NCBI GenBank assembly: GCA_937898155.1
Contig: CALEJO010000187.1
Span: 1 to 11,375 of the forward strand
Length of the DNA: 11,375 nt
Reading direction: 5' to 3'
Source: an uncultured Clostridia bacterium
GTDB lineage: Bacteria; Bacillota; Clostridia; Oscillospirales; CAG-272
In this document: positions 1-6,738 of the stretch, piece after piece
How positions within the stretch are numbered: the stretch's first letter is position 1
Layout of the letters: each line of letters begins with the position of its first letter
Program-made: the position numbers and the translations under genes
The notes under the pieces: generated by a model
What the model was told of the DNA's origin: nothing
The model's input: only the letters and a program-made list of their open reading frames with translations
Databases searched by the model: none

Positions 1-309
<309 letters not shown>

Positions 310-317
<8 letters not shown>

Positions 318-330
318 TTCTCGTTCAAGC
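310..330 (+). repeat. Hairpin at the 23S rRNA 3' terminus
   Basis: GCTTGAAC (310-317) and GTTCAAGC (323-330) form a perfect 8-bp inverted repeat around a TTCTC loop. The left arm is the very end of the 23S rRNA, which in the mature ribosome pairs with the 23S 5' end. No T-run follows, so it is not an intrinsic terminator. It may be a precursor fold or a processing signal; that function is inferred. Confidence 0.5.
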
Positions 331-384
331 AATCCCTTTGCTTCGTTCTCTTATTTGGTTTTTCATTGGTTATCCTTGAAAAAG

Positions 385-414
385 AAAAGCATCCGCAAAA
401 CGGATGCTTTTTTT
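385..414. terminator. Bidirectional intrinsic terminator between 23S rRNA and spoIIP
   Basis: GCATCCG (389-395) pairs with CGGATGC (401-407) around a short CAAAA loop. A seven-T run follows on the plus strand (408-414). The A-rich stretch AAAGAAAA just before the stem gives a T-rich tail on the minus strand. It therefore ends both the rRNA operon on the plus strand and the spoIIP transcript on the minus strand. The 318-384 stretch contains no gene. Confidence 0.9.
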
Positions 415-444
415 GCGTTTTTCGGCGGTTTTCATCAAGAAGGC

Positions 445-1440
445 TCACTTTTTCACGAGCGAGGCAAACACCTCGGCGAGATGCTCGGCGGCGCGGGACG
501 CTTCGCCGACGGAATTGCCGCACGCGCCGACCTCGACGGTAAAGGAGATCGGTCCGACGTGCTGGTTGAGGCGGGACGCCACGATCTTCGTCGGCATCAC
601 GCTTGCGGGGGCGCTTTGGGTAAGCGCGTCCGTGAGCACGTCTGCCGCGGAAAAGTTTGCTTCCCAATTTTCGTGGTCGGTGCCGACGAGAAAGCGAAGT
701 TGTGCGGTCGGCTGTTCTGCTTCCGCGTAAACGGGGCGGAGCATCGTGCCGTCTTCGTCGAGCAAAATCGCGCGGTGGAGGTCAAATATGTATTGCGTTT
801 CGGGATAGCGCACGAGCGCGTCGCGCAACGCCGCTTCCGCGGTCGCGTAAGAGTTTTTCCCCGAAACGACGTTCGTTTCGACGAGGGCGGCGGTGATTCC
901 TTGCGCGGCGAGCGCCTGTCGGAATGCCTCCGCGACGACACCGATCGCGCGCGATGCTTCTCCGCTGCCGAACGACGCGCCGTCGGCGTAGCGGTAAAAA
1001 TCCGCGTCGGCATACGTTTCGTAGGGATGCGTCGTATCAATCAGCACCGACACGCCGTCCGCCGCGACGGGAGCAAGGGTGACGTTTTCCTGCGGAAGCA
1101 CGATGTCCGCTTCGTTTTCGTAGCACACGCCGAGCGCGGCGATGCTTCGGTCGCACGGGCGGACGCCGAACGCCCCCTCGGGCACGGCTTCCGCGTCATA
1201 AGCGTAAAGATCGGTCGTCGATTCCTCGGGGGCGGAGGTCTCCTCCGGCTTTTCGCGGCGAAAATGGGAAAAGAGCCCGCCGGGGATCAGACGATCCGCG
1301 CAAAAAACCAGCACCGTTATCATGGCGACGGCGAGAAACAAAATCCACCATCCGGCAAACGCGGAACGGTGCTTGGGGGTTGGACGGACTTTGAGATAGG
1401 GCACGGACGGCTCCGGCGTCGGGACGGGCAGGGTATTCAT
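445..1440 (-). CDS. spoIIP: Stage II sporulation protein P (SpoIIP), peptidoglycan hydrolase
   Basis: SpoIIP is the amidase/endopeptidase of the DMP (SpoIID-SpoIIM-SpoIIP) engulfment complex, acting at the septum of the mother cell. The 331-residue product has a short cytoplasmic N-terminus, one membrane anchor (about residues 29-47, WWILFLAVAMITVLVF) and an acidic linker. The SpoIIP domain runs from about 95 to the end. Family blocks visible are SVLIDTTHPYETY (H138, E141), IFDLHRA (H222), FLVGTDHENWEANF (249-263) and VEVGACGNSVGEA (302-314, E303). These His and Glu residues match the expected zinc and catalytic positions, but the usual HTH motif reads TTH here. ATG at 1440 is preferred over the in-frame GTG at 1446, because GTG lies inside the GGAGG ribosome binding site (1446-1450). 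It follows gpr by 53 nt, the same order as in Bacillus. Confidence 0.93.
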   Translation of the reverse strand: MNTLPVPTPEPSVPYLKVRPTPKHRSAFAGWWILFLAVAMITVLVFCADRLIPGGLFSHFRREKPEETSAPEESTTDLYAYDAEAVPEGAFGVRPCDRSIAALGVCYENEADIVLPQENVTLAPVAADGVSVLIDTTHPYETYADADFYRYADGASFGSGEASRAIGVVAEAFRQALAAQGITAALVETNVVSGKNSYATAEAALRDALVRYPETQYIFDLHRAILLDEDGTMLRPVYAEAEQPTAQLRFLVGTDHENWEANFSAADVLTDALTQSAPASVMPTKIVASRLNQHVGPISFTVEVGACGNSVGEASRAAEHLAEVFASLVKK

Positions 1441-1441
1441 A

Positions 1442-1485
1442 GGCACCTCCGGGAAGCGTTTTCTTGCTTATTTTTATGAGGTGCC
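1442..1485 (-). promoter_or_regulatory. Hairpin masking the spoIIP ribosome binding site
   Basis: In the minus-strand transcript, GGCACCTC (1485-1478), just after the gpr stop codon, is the exact complement of GAGGTGCC (1449-1442), which contains most of the spoIIP Shine-Dalgarno sequence. The stem is 8 bp with a 28-nt A-rich loop. No T-run follows, so it is not a terminator. If it folds, it would hide the ribosome binding site until it is opened, for example by ribosomes finishing gpr. The repeat is seen directly; the regulatory role is inferred. Confidence 0.5.
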
Positions 1486-1493
1486 GCCGCGAT

Positions 1494-2390
1494 TTATGCC
1501 ATCATGGCGAGTTCTTCCGGCGGGAAATCGCCGTGGAACGCGCGATTGAGCGCGAACCCGATGAGCCGCCCGACGTTCCGCACGATGATGTCGATCTCTT
1601 TCGGCGAAACGAAAAGCCCCGAAAGGGAAGCCAACACCTCATCGGAGGGCGGACTCTCTTTCAGCGCGTCGCAAAGGAGCGTCGCCGTATCCACGACGGT
1701 CGGCACGCCGATCGCCAGCACCGGCACGCCGAGTGTCTCTTTTGTGAGCGCCGCGCGGCGATTGCCGATGCCCGAGCCCGGCGCGATGCCGGAATCGGAA
1801 AGCTGGATCGTGCGGGCGAGGCGGGATGCCTCGCGTGCGGCAAGCGCGTCCACCGCCACGACGAGCGACGCGCCGGTTTGCCGCACCGCGCCCTCGATCA
1901 GCGCCGCCGCTTCCATCCCCGTGTTTGCCGTCACGCCCGGCGTCAGCACCGCCACATCGAAAAAGCCGCTTTTTTCAAAGGTTTCTTTTTCATAGAGCTT
2001 CATGTGATGTGTCGCCAGCACAGCGTCTGCCGCCGTCACGCCGACCGCGTCCGCGGTCAGCCGACGATTGCCGAGCCCGCAGATGAGCACGCTCTCCGCC
2101 TGCCCCGCGAATTCGCGGATTTGTGCCGCGAGGATGTCGCAGAGCCGGAGCAGGTCGGCATAGCCGAGATTCGCCGCCGTCGGAAACGACACCGTGAGAT
2201 ACCGTCCGCGCGGTTTGCCGAGCTTTTGCTCGCCCGCCTCGTTGACGACGCGGATATCGCTGATGCGGACGTCGCCGTCCGTGCGCTCCGAATAAAGAAC
2301 ACCGTCGATCTCGCCGGCGTCTTCTTTGGCGCGCGCCGCCATCGCGTGCGTGCGCAGTTCCTCTGCCAGATCGCTTCGCATAAAACGCAT
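1494..2390 (-). CDS. gpr: Germination protease GPR (spore endopeptidase, peptidase family A25)
   Basis: GPR starts the breakdown of small acid-soluble spore proteins when spores germinate, after being made as an inactive zymogen in the forespore. The 298-residue sequence has the family hallmarks: RSDLAEE near the N-terminus, GKPRGRYLTVSFP (58-70), VLICGLGNRRLTADAVG (101-117), LTPGVTANTGMEAA (149-162), VVAVDALAAREASRLARTIQ (177-196) and GIAPGSGIGNRR. D114 and D181 are 67 apart and correspond to the catalytic Asp127 and Asp193 of Bacillus megaterium GPR (inferred by motif position). The protein is shorter than the Bacillus enzymes, mainly because few residues precede RSDLAEE, so the removable propeptide would be very short. 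ATG at 2390 follows an AGCGGGGGA ribosome binding site; no earlier ATG, GTG or TTG is in frame in the leader. spoIIP follows. Confidence 0.95.
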   Translation of the reverse strand: MRFMRSDLAEELRTHAMAARAKEDAGEIDGVLYSERTDGDVRISDIRVVNEAGEQKLGKPRGRYLTVSFPTAANLGYADLLRLCDILAAQIREFAGQAESVLICGLGNRRLTADAVGVTAADAVLATHHMKLYEKETFEKSGFFDVAVLTPGVTANTGMEAAALIEGAVRQTGASLVVAVDALAAREASRLARTIQLSDSGIAPGSGIGNRRAALTKETLGVPVLAIGVPTVVDTATLLCDALKESPPSDEVLASLSGLFVSPKEIDIIVRNVGRLIGFALNRAFHGDFPPEELAMMA

Positions 2391-2439
2391 AAAAATCCCC
2401 CGCTTTCCTGCATAGTGTTTGCCGGAGGCGGGGGAATTT
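2391..2439 (-). terminator. Terminator-like hairpin directly in front of gpr
   Basis: Minus-strand TCCCCCGC (2435-2428) pairs perfectly with GCGGGGGA (2403-2396); beyond one mismatch, AAA (2439-2437) pairs with TTT (2394-2392). Five Ts (2395-2391) follow the stem and end at the gpr ATG. This has the form of an intrinsic terminator for the upstream DUF624 gene, although the 24-nt loop is long. The right arm is also the gpr ribosome binding site. Read-through transcripts would either stop here or carry a masked gpr start site. The structure is seen; its effect is inferred. Confidence 0.5.
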
Positions 2440-2444
2440 ATTCA
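2415..2444 (-). promoter_or_regulatory. Possible sporulation (sigma-G-like) promoter for gpr
   Basis: TGAATA at 2444-2439 overlaps the DUF624 stop codon and matches the -35 element of forespore sigma-G promoters. CAAACAC (2421-2415) lies 17 nt downstream but matches the CATACTA -10 consensus at only 4 of 7 positions. Known gpr genes are forespore-expressed, which motivates the search. A start near 2408 would place the left hairpin arm outside the transcript and free the ribosome binding site. The -10 match is weak. Confidence 0.22.
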
Positions 2445-3434
2445 GATTTCGTCGGACGATTCGGAGGGCGGATTTTTGGCGTAATACGGATCGATCATAT
2501 ATTTTTTGATCTTCGGATACGAGGCGTAAGCACCCATGAAAGATGTGGTGGAGAAGAGCAAAAAGAAGATCGAAATGACGCCGAGCGGCAAAAAGACCAT
2601 CGCCAGCGCGAACGAGAGGAATGCGAACATCACGATGCCGAGGAACAGGATGAAGTTCCGTCCGAAGCCGAGTAGCGAGAAGATCGCCGCGTTTTTATAG
2701 AGCTTCGGCAGGGAGAGGTCGAACGTCACGAGCATCGTATAGAGGTAGAACCGCATGAACGTGTAAAGCATGATGACAAAGAGCGTCATATAGAACATCA
2801 CGTAGTAGTTCGCGTAGTTGAAATAATACATATAGAGCGCGTAAAAGCTGAGCCCGAGCACGATCAGATCGAGAATGCCGAGCGGAAGCGCCTGCTTCCA
2901 GTTTTGTTTGATCGTGGATTTGAAATCCTCCCACAGGAAGACGGGCTCGCCGATCAGTAGATTTTTGATGATATAGGCACAGCCCGCGTTGACGGGACCG
3001 AACGTAAAGAGAAAGAGCGCCGACAGCCCGTATAGGACATAGGTGAACGCGGTCGGGATATAGAGGTCTGCCATCAGCCCGTGGATGCCTTCGAGCGGGA
3101 TCAGCGACGGAGACAGGTCGCCCGCCGCGACGCGGATGCCGTTCAAAATCGGGAACAGCTCGCTCGACGGGGCGGCGCCGACCTTGCCGGCATAGCCGCT
3201 GAGCGCGAAAACGAGGAAGGCGATAGGGAAGTTCCCGAGGATAAAGAGCGCGTTCGTCCAGACCAGCTTGGAAAATCGGCGGAAATAGAGCTTAAAAAAG
3301 TTGATAAAATTAAAATCGGTGATGGGCGCTTCTTTTTTGACGCCCTTGCCATCTTTTTCGTAGCGCGTGAAGAGATTGAATAAAGTTCTCTTTTTGCGTT
3401 TGGCGGGCTCGCCGTGTTCGTCAAATTCTTTCAA
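2442..3434 (-). CDS. YesL/DUF624 family integral membrane protein
   Basis: This 330-residue membrane protein of unknown function belongs to the YesL (DUF624) family of Firmicutes. A basic, soluble N-terminus (about 1-45, with AKRKKR) is followed by about six hydrophobic segments near residues 58-80, 126-147, 183-203, 208-236, 258-283 and 284-302, and an acidic C-terminal tail. The family's central signature is visible as FTFGPVNAGCAYIIKN (143-158) followed by EPVFLWEDF and a K-Q-N-W stretch. The start is TTG at 3434, with AAAGGAA (3450-3444) 9 nt upstream; no ATG is in frame until the middle of the protein. It begins 21 nt after the DUF4364 gene ends, so the two are probably cotranscribed. 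YesL proteins often sit near carbohydrate genes, but no such role can be assigned here. Confidence 0.82.
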   Translation of the reverse strand: MKEFDEHGEPAKRKKRTLFNLFTRYEKDGKGVKKEAPITDFNFINFFKLYFRRFSKLVWTNALFILGNFPIAFLVFALSGYAGKVGAAPSSELFPILNGIRVAAGDLSPSLIPLEGIHGLMADLYIPTAFTYVLYGLSALFLFTFGPVNAGCAYIIKNLLIGEPVFLWEDFKSTIKQNWKQALPLGILDLIVLGLSFYALYMYYFNYANYYVMFYMTLFVIMLYTFMRFYLYTMLVTFDLSLPKLYKNAAIFSLLGFGRNFILFLGIVMFAFLSFALAMVFLPLGVISIFFLLFSTTSFMGAYASYPKIKKYMIDPYYAKNPPSESSDEI

Positions 3435-3455
3435 AATATCGGATTCCTTTCGGCG

Positions 3456-4007
3456 TTATTGGGGGTCCCCGTCGGACCAGTCGTCGGAAAGATAATTCAT
3501 GTCTCCCGAAAGCAAACTGAGAACTCCGCGGTGGATGAAATCGGCGCGATCCTCGAAATTGAGCTTCATCCGTTCCGCCTGCCGCTCGGAATCGACGGTG
3601 AGCGCGAGTTGCAGAAACGGGCCCTCCTTGTCGCGGCACTCGAAATCCACGCGGAACTTTCCGTTTTTGAGCTGAGTGATGCCGCAGCGGTTGATCTTGC
3701 CTTCGAGCAAACAGCGCGCGGAGCGGAGCGCGCGGGTGCGGATCGTGCGGAGCAGGTCGCTTTGCAACGTCTCCGCGGCGGATTGTCCCTCGGGCGTGAT
3801 CGTGAAATGCTCCTTGCCGTCGAGGTCGAATTTTTTGACGGCGCCTGTCTCGCAAAGCTCGTAAAAGCTCTCGATGAAATCGAACTGATTGACGAATTCA
3901 TCCTGCACGACGAGATCGTGAAGCGTGACGAAATCGACGGGACGGTCGATATGCATGAGCAGATAGAGAATGAAGATTTTGATGTCTTGCTTTTCTTTGA
4001 GACGCAT
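3456..4007 (-). CDS. DUF4364 family winged-helix protein, putative regulator
   Basis: The 183-residue product resembles DUF4364, an uncharacterised Firmicutes family with a winged-helix-like N-terminus. Residues about 5-95 read as helix-turn-helix plus wing: KIFILYLLMHIDRPVDFVTL, then an FYELCETGAVKK helix, then a strand hairpin and TPEGQSAAETL, a motif typical of PadR-like winged helices. The C-terminal half (about 105-165) is a mixed alpha/beta region without recognisable catalytic residues. It could be a transcription factor or only a structural relative; DNA binding is inferred. ATG at 4007 has a strong AGGGGGG ribosome binding site 6 nt upstream. It is the first gene of the minus-strand cluster and is served by the promoter at 4037-4065. 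Confidence 0.8.
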   Translation of the reverse strand: MRLKEKQDIKIFILYLLMHIDRPVDFVTLHDLVVQDEFVNQFDFIESFYELCETGAVKKFDLDGKEHFTITPEGQSAAETLQSDLLRTIRTRALRSARCLLEGKINRCGITQLKNGKFRVDFECRDKEGPFLQLALTVDSERQAERMKLNFEDRADFIHRGVLSLLSGDMNYLSDDWSDGDPQ

Positions 4008-4036
4008 ATCGGTCCCCCCTTTCGCACGTTTTCTTT

Positions 4037-4065
4037 ATTTTATCACAAAAAAACGATCTTGTATA
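4037..4065 (-). promoter_or_regulatory. Sigma-A-type promoter for the DUF4364-DUF624 operon
   Basis: On the minus strand TATACA (4065-4060, 4 of 6 to TTGACA), a 17-nt spacer and TAAAAT (4042-4037, 5 of 6 to TATAAT) form a good promoter with an extended -10 (TGa directly before it). Transcription would begin near 4030, giving a short leader before the ATG at 4007. Confidence 0.6.
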
Positions 4066-4104
4066 TATTTTTGCGGAATTCTCCCGAAAATTTTTGTTTG
4101 TCTC

Positions 4105-4133
4105 TTGTTTCGCGTGCAGATTTATGATAAAAT
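4105..4133 (+). promoter_or_regulatory. Sigma-A-type promoter for the alpha-mannosidase gene
   Basis: TTGTTT (4105-4110), a 17-nt spacer and TAAAAT (4128-4133) with an extended -10 TGa at 4125-4127. The -35 is weak (3 of 6), which the extended -10 would offset. The same nine bases TGATAAAAT form the -10 of the divergent promoter. About 39 bp of AT-rich DNA lies between the two -35 elements. Confidence 0.55.
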
Positions 4134-4166
4134 TGAACCAACATCAAAGAAAGAAGGTTGATTCCG

Positions 4167-6695
4167 GTGAGTGTCCTTTCCTTCGGCAATATCACGAACA
4201 AAAAAGATTTGCATCTGATCTGCAACGCGCACATTGATCCCGTTTGGCTTTGGGAGATCGAGGAGGGCGTGGCGGAAACGCTTTCCACGTTTCGTGTCGC
4301 GGCGGACTTTTGCGAAGAGTATAAAGGATTCATCTTCTGCCATAACGAAGCCATGCTCTATGAGTGGGTGGAAGAAAACGATCCCGCGCTGTTCAAGCGC
4401 ATCCAGAAGCTCGTCAAAAAGGGACGCTGGCACATCATGGGCGGTTGGTATCTCCAACCCGACTGCAATATGCCGAGCGGCGAGAGCTTTGTTCGCCAGA
4501 TTCTCGCGGGCAAATATTATTTCCTCGAAAAATTCGGCGTCGAGCCGAAAACCGTCATCAATTTCGACGCGTTCGGCCATTCGCGCGGACTCGTCGATAT
4601 CCTGAAACACGCGGGCTACGATTCGTATATCTTCTGCCGTCCCGAGCCGGATATGCTCGACCTCCCCGCGGAGGATTTCAACTGGGTCGGCTTTGACGGA
4701 AGCAAGATCACCTGTCATCGCGCGTATAATTCCTATGAATCGCACCGCGGCGAAGCGGATCAGAAGATCAAGGGCTGGATGGAGAAAAACCGCGGCAAGT
4801 CCGTCGGTCTGGTGCTTTGGGGCATCGGCGACCACGGCGGCGGGCCGTCCCGCGTGGACCTCGGGCTGATCGAATCGCTCGGGAAAGAAGAAAAGGAATT
4901 CAAGCTCATCCATTCCACGCCGGATGCCTACTTTGAGGAGCTCGCCGAGGTCGGCGGAACGCTCCCCGATTACGCCGGACTGATGAACCCGCGTTATACG
5001 GGCTGCTATACGACGCAAAGTCGCATCAAAATGCTCCACCGCAAGCTCGAAAACGAGTTATATATGACGGAGAAAATGGCGGCGCACGCGCTGATGGCGG
5101 GCGTCATGGAATATCCGGACGAGAAGATCAAGGTCGCGACGAAAGACCTCATGCTTCTCGAATTCCACGACATTCTGCCCGGCTCCGCGATCCAGCCGGT
5201 CGAGGCATACGCGACGGCGGTGGCGGGACACGGTCTCAAAGAGCTGAAAGAGATCAAGATCAAAGCGTTCCTCGCGCTCTGCTCCGACAAAAAGAAAGCC
5301 GAAGACGGCACGATCCCCGTGTTTGTCTATAACCCGCATCCCTACGAGGTGGACGAGATCGTCGAGGTCGAATATCAGCTTCCCGATCAAAACAAAAACC
5401 GCGAGCTGTTTGCGATGCCCGTCGTTTACGAAAACGGCAAGGTCATTCCGTCGCAATGCGAGCATGAGCTTTCCAACTTCAATGTGGACTGGCGCAAGCG
5501 CTCGGTCTTTGCCGCGAAGCTCGCGCCCGGACAGATGAAGCGGTTTGATATCCGCATCGAGCTGATCCCGACGCCGGCGCCGCTCGCGCTTCCCGACGGG
5601 GATACGTTTACGTTCTCGACCGAGACGCTCACCGCGTGCATCAACCGCAAAACGGGACTGCTCGACCGGCTGACGATCGACGGCATTGAAGCGGTCAAGG
5701 AAAACGCACTCCGCCCGATCATTGTCGCCGACGACGAAAACTCGTGGGCGTTCAAGGAAAAAGCGTTCCGCAACGTCATCGGCGAATTCAAACTGATGAG
5801 CGACGTGGAGGGCACGAAGTTCTCCGGCGTCACCTGCGGCGAAACGATCCCGTCCGTCCGCATGATCGAAGACGGCGACGTCCGCACGGTCATCGAAGCG
5901 GTCTTCCGCTACGAAGATTCGTTCCTCTGCCGCCGCTATTATCTGCCGAAGACGGGCAAGGACGTCAAGGTTTGGGATAAGGTCTACTGGAACGAGAAAA
6001 TGAAGATGCTCAAACTCTCGATTCCGACGCCGTTCGATCAGAAGTTCATCGGGCAGACGGCATATGGCAGCGAGACGCTGCTCACAAACGGCGACGAAAT
6101 GGTCAGCCAGAAGTGGAATCTTGTCTCCGACGGCGCGCACGCGCTGACGATCGTCAATAACGGCACTTACGGCTCCGACTGCAAGGACGGCGAACTTCGT
6201 GTCACGCTTCTGCGCGCGCCCGGCTATTCCGCCGGCAAGAGCGACTTCTCCGTCCGCAAGCCGTATATCATGGAGCAGGATCGCTTCTCGCCGTTCATTG
6301 ATCAGGGCGAACACGATTTCGAGTTCCATCTGACCGCCGGCGCAGAGGACGAGCGCCTGCAAAACATTGAACGCGAGACCGCGGCGATCGCGGAGCGTCC
6401 GATGGCGCTTTCGTTCTTCCCGATCGGTTGCGAGGAAGAGAAAGAAAACACGATTCAGCCGTTCGCGGTCCTGACGGACGACGTGATCACGCTTCCCGTG
6501 TTCAAGAAAGCGGAGCGCGGCACGGATTCGATCATTCGCCTCTTCAACCCGACTGCCGAGCCGAGAAAGACGACGCTTGCGTTGCCCGCGATCGCGTTCA
6601 GCCACGAGTTTGAACTCGGCGCGTTCGAGATCAAGACGGTCAAGATCAATCTGGCGAACAAGACGGTCACGGAAGTGGATTTGTCTGAACGATAA
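4167..6695 (+). CDS. Glycoside hydrolase family 38 alpha-mannosidase
   Basis: This enzyme should release alpha-linked mannose from oligosaccharides by a retaining, metal-dependent mechanism. It has no signal peptide, so it is probably cytoplasmic. With the GTG at 4167 as start it has 842 residues, typical for bacterial GH38. The catalytic domain shows NAHIDPVWLW (metal ligands H22 and D24), NFDAFGHSRGL (nucleophile D134), GIGDHGGGPSR (220-230), and FHDILPGSAIQ (H334, the last metal ligand). The helical middle domain RYTGCYTTQSRIKMLHRKLE precedes that last motif, and beta-sandwich C-terminal domains follow. GTG at 4167 is chosen over TTG at 4158 because AGAAGG (4152-4157) abuts the TTG but lies 9 nt before the GTG. 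Transcribed alone, divergent from the DUF4364 operon. Specific linkage (1,2, 1,3 or 1,6) cannot be told. Confidence 0.93.
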   Translation: MSVLSFGNITNKKDLHLICNAHIDPVWLWEIEEGVAETLSTFRVAADFCEEYKGFIFCHNEAMLYEWVEENDPALFKRIQKLVKKGRWHIMGGWYLQPDCNMPSGESFVRQILAGKYYFLEKFGVEPKTVINFDAFGHSRGLVDILKHAGYDSYIFCRPEPDMLDLPAEDFNWVGFDGSKITCHRAYNSYESHRGEADQKIKGWMEKNRGKSVGLVLWGIGDHGGGPSRVDLGLIESLGKEEKEFKLIHSTPDAYFEELAEVGGTLPDYAGLMNPRYTGCYTTQSRIKMLHRKLENELYMTEKMAAHALMAGVMEYPDEKIKVATKDLMLLEFHDILPGSAIQPVEAYATAVAGHGLKELKEIKIKAFLALCSDKKKAEDGTIPVFVYNPHPYEVDEIVEVEYQLPDQNKNRELFAMPVVYENGKVIPSQCEHELSNFNVDWRKRSVFAAKLAPGQMKRFDIRIELIPTPAPLALPDGDTFTFSTETLTACINRKTGLLDRLTIDGIEAVKENALRPIIVADDENSWAFKEKAFRNVIGEFKLMSDVEGTKFSGVTCGETIPSVRMIEDGDVRTVIEAVFRYEDSFLCRRYYLPKTGKDVKVWDKVYWNEKMKMLKLSIPTPFDQKFIGQTAYGSETLLTNGDEMVSQKWNLVSDGAHALTIVNNGTYGSDCKDGELRVTLLRAPGYSAGKSDFSVRKPYIMEQDRFSPFIDQGEHDFEFHLTAGAEDERLQNIERETAAIAERPMALSFFPIGCEEEKENTIQPFAVLTDDVITLPVFKKAERGTDSIIRLFNPTAEPRKTTLALPAIAFSHEFELGAFEIKTVKINLANKTVTEVDLSER

Positions 6696-6702
6696 GGATA
6701 GG

Positions 6703-6738
6703 AAAAGCCCCGCGCAACCTGCGCGGGGCTTTTTCTTT
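6703..6738. terminator. Bidirectional intrinsic terminator between GH38 and GH94 genes
   Basis: GCCCCGCGC (6707-6715) and GCGCGGGGC (6721-6729) make a perfect 9-bp GC stem around a 5-nt loop. AAAA before it and TTTTTCTTT after it extend the pairing and give U-tracts in both directions. It lies 7 nt after the alpha-mannosidase stop codon and overlaps the last bases of the phosphorylase gene, so it serves both convergent genes. Confidence 0.95.

Noticed and set aside
355..1479. Long plus-strand open frame opposite spoIIP
   Set aside because: Product is arginine-rich and low in complexity, has no ribosome binding site and mirrors the real minus-strand gene; a GC-rich antisense shadow.
2057..2413. 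Small open frame starting at ATG 2413 within the gpr leader
   Set aside because: It overlaps gpr in another frame and lacks its own ribosome binding site; the product is Arg/Ser-rich.
1464..2675. 403-residue plus-strand open frame opposite gpr
   Set aside because: Runs across gpr, the gpr leader and DUF624, has Arg/His-rich composition and no family resemblance.
4008..4166. Catabolite-response element (CRE) near the carbohydrate genes
   Set aside because: No good match to the palindromic CRE consensus was found here or in 9638-9806.
5058..6605. 515-residue minus-strand open frame inside the alpha-mannosidase gene
   Set aside because: Antisense to a strongly recognised GH38 gene and carries shadow-type composition.
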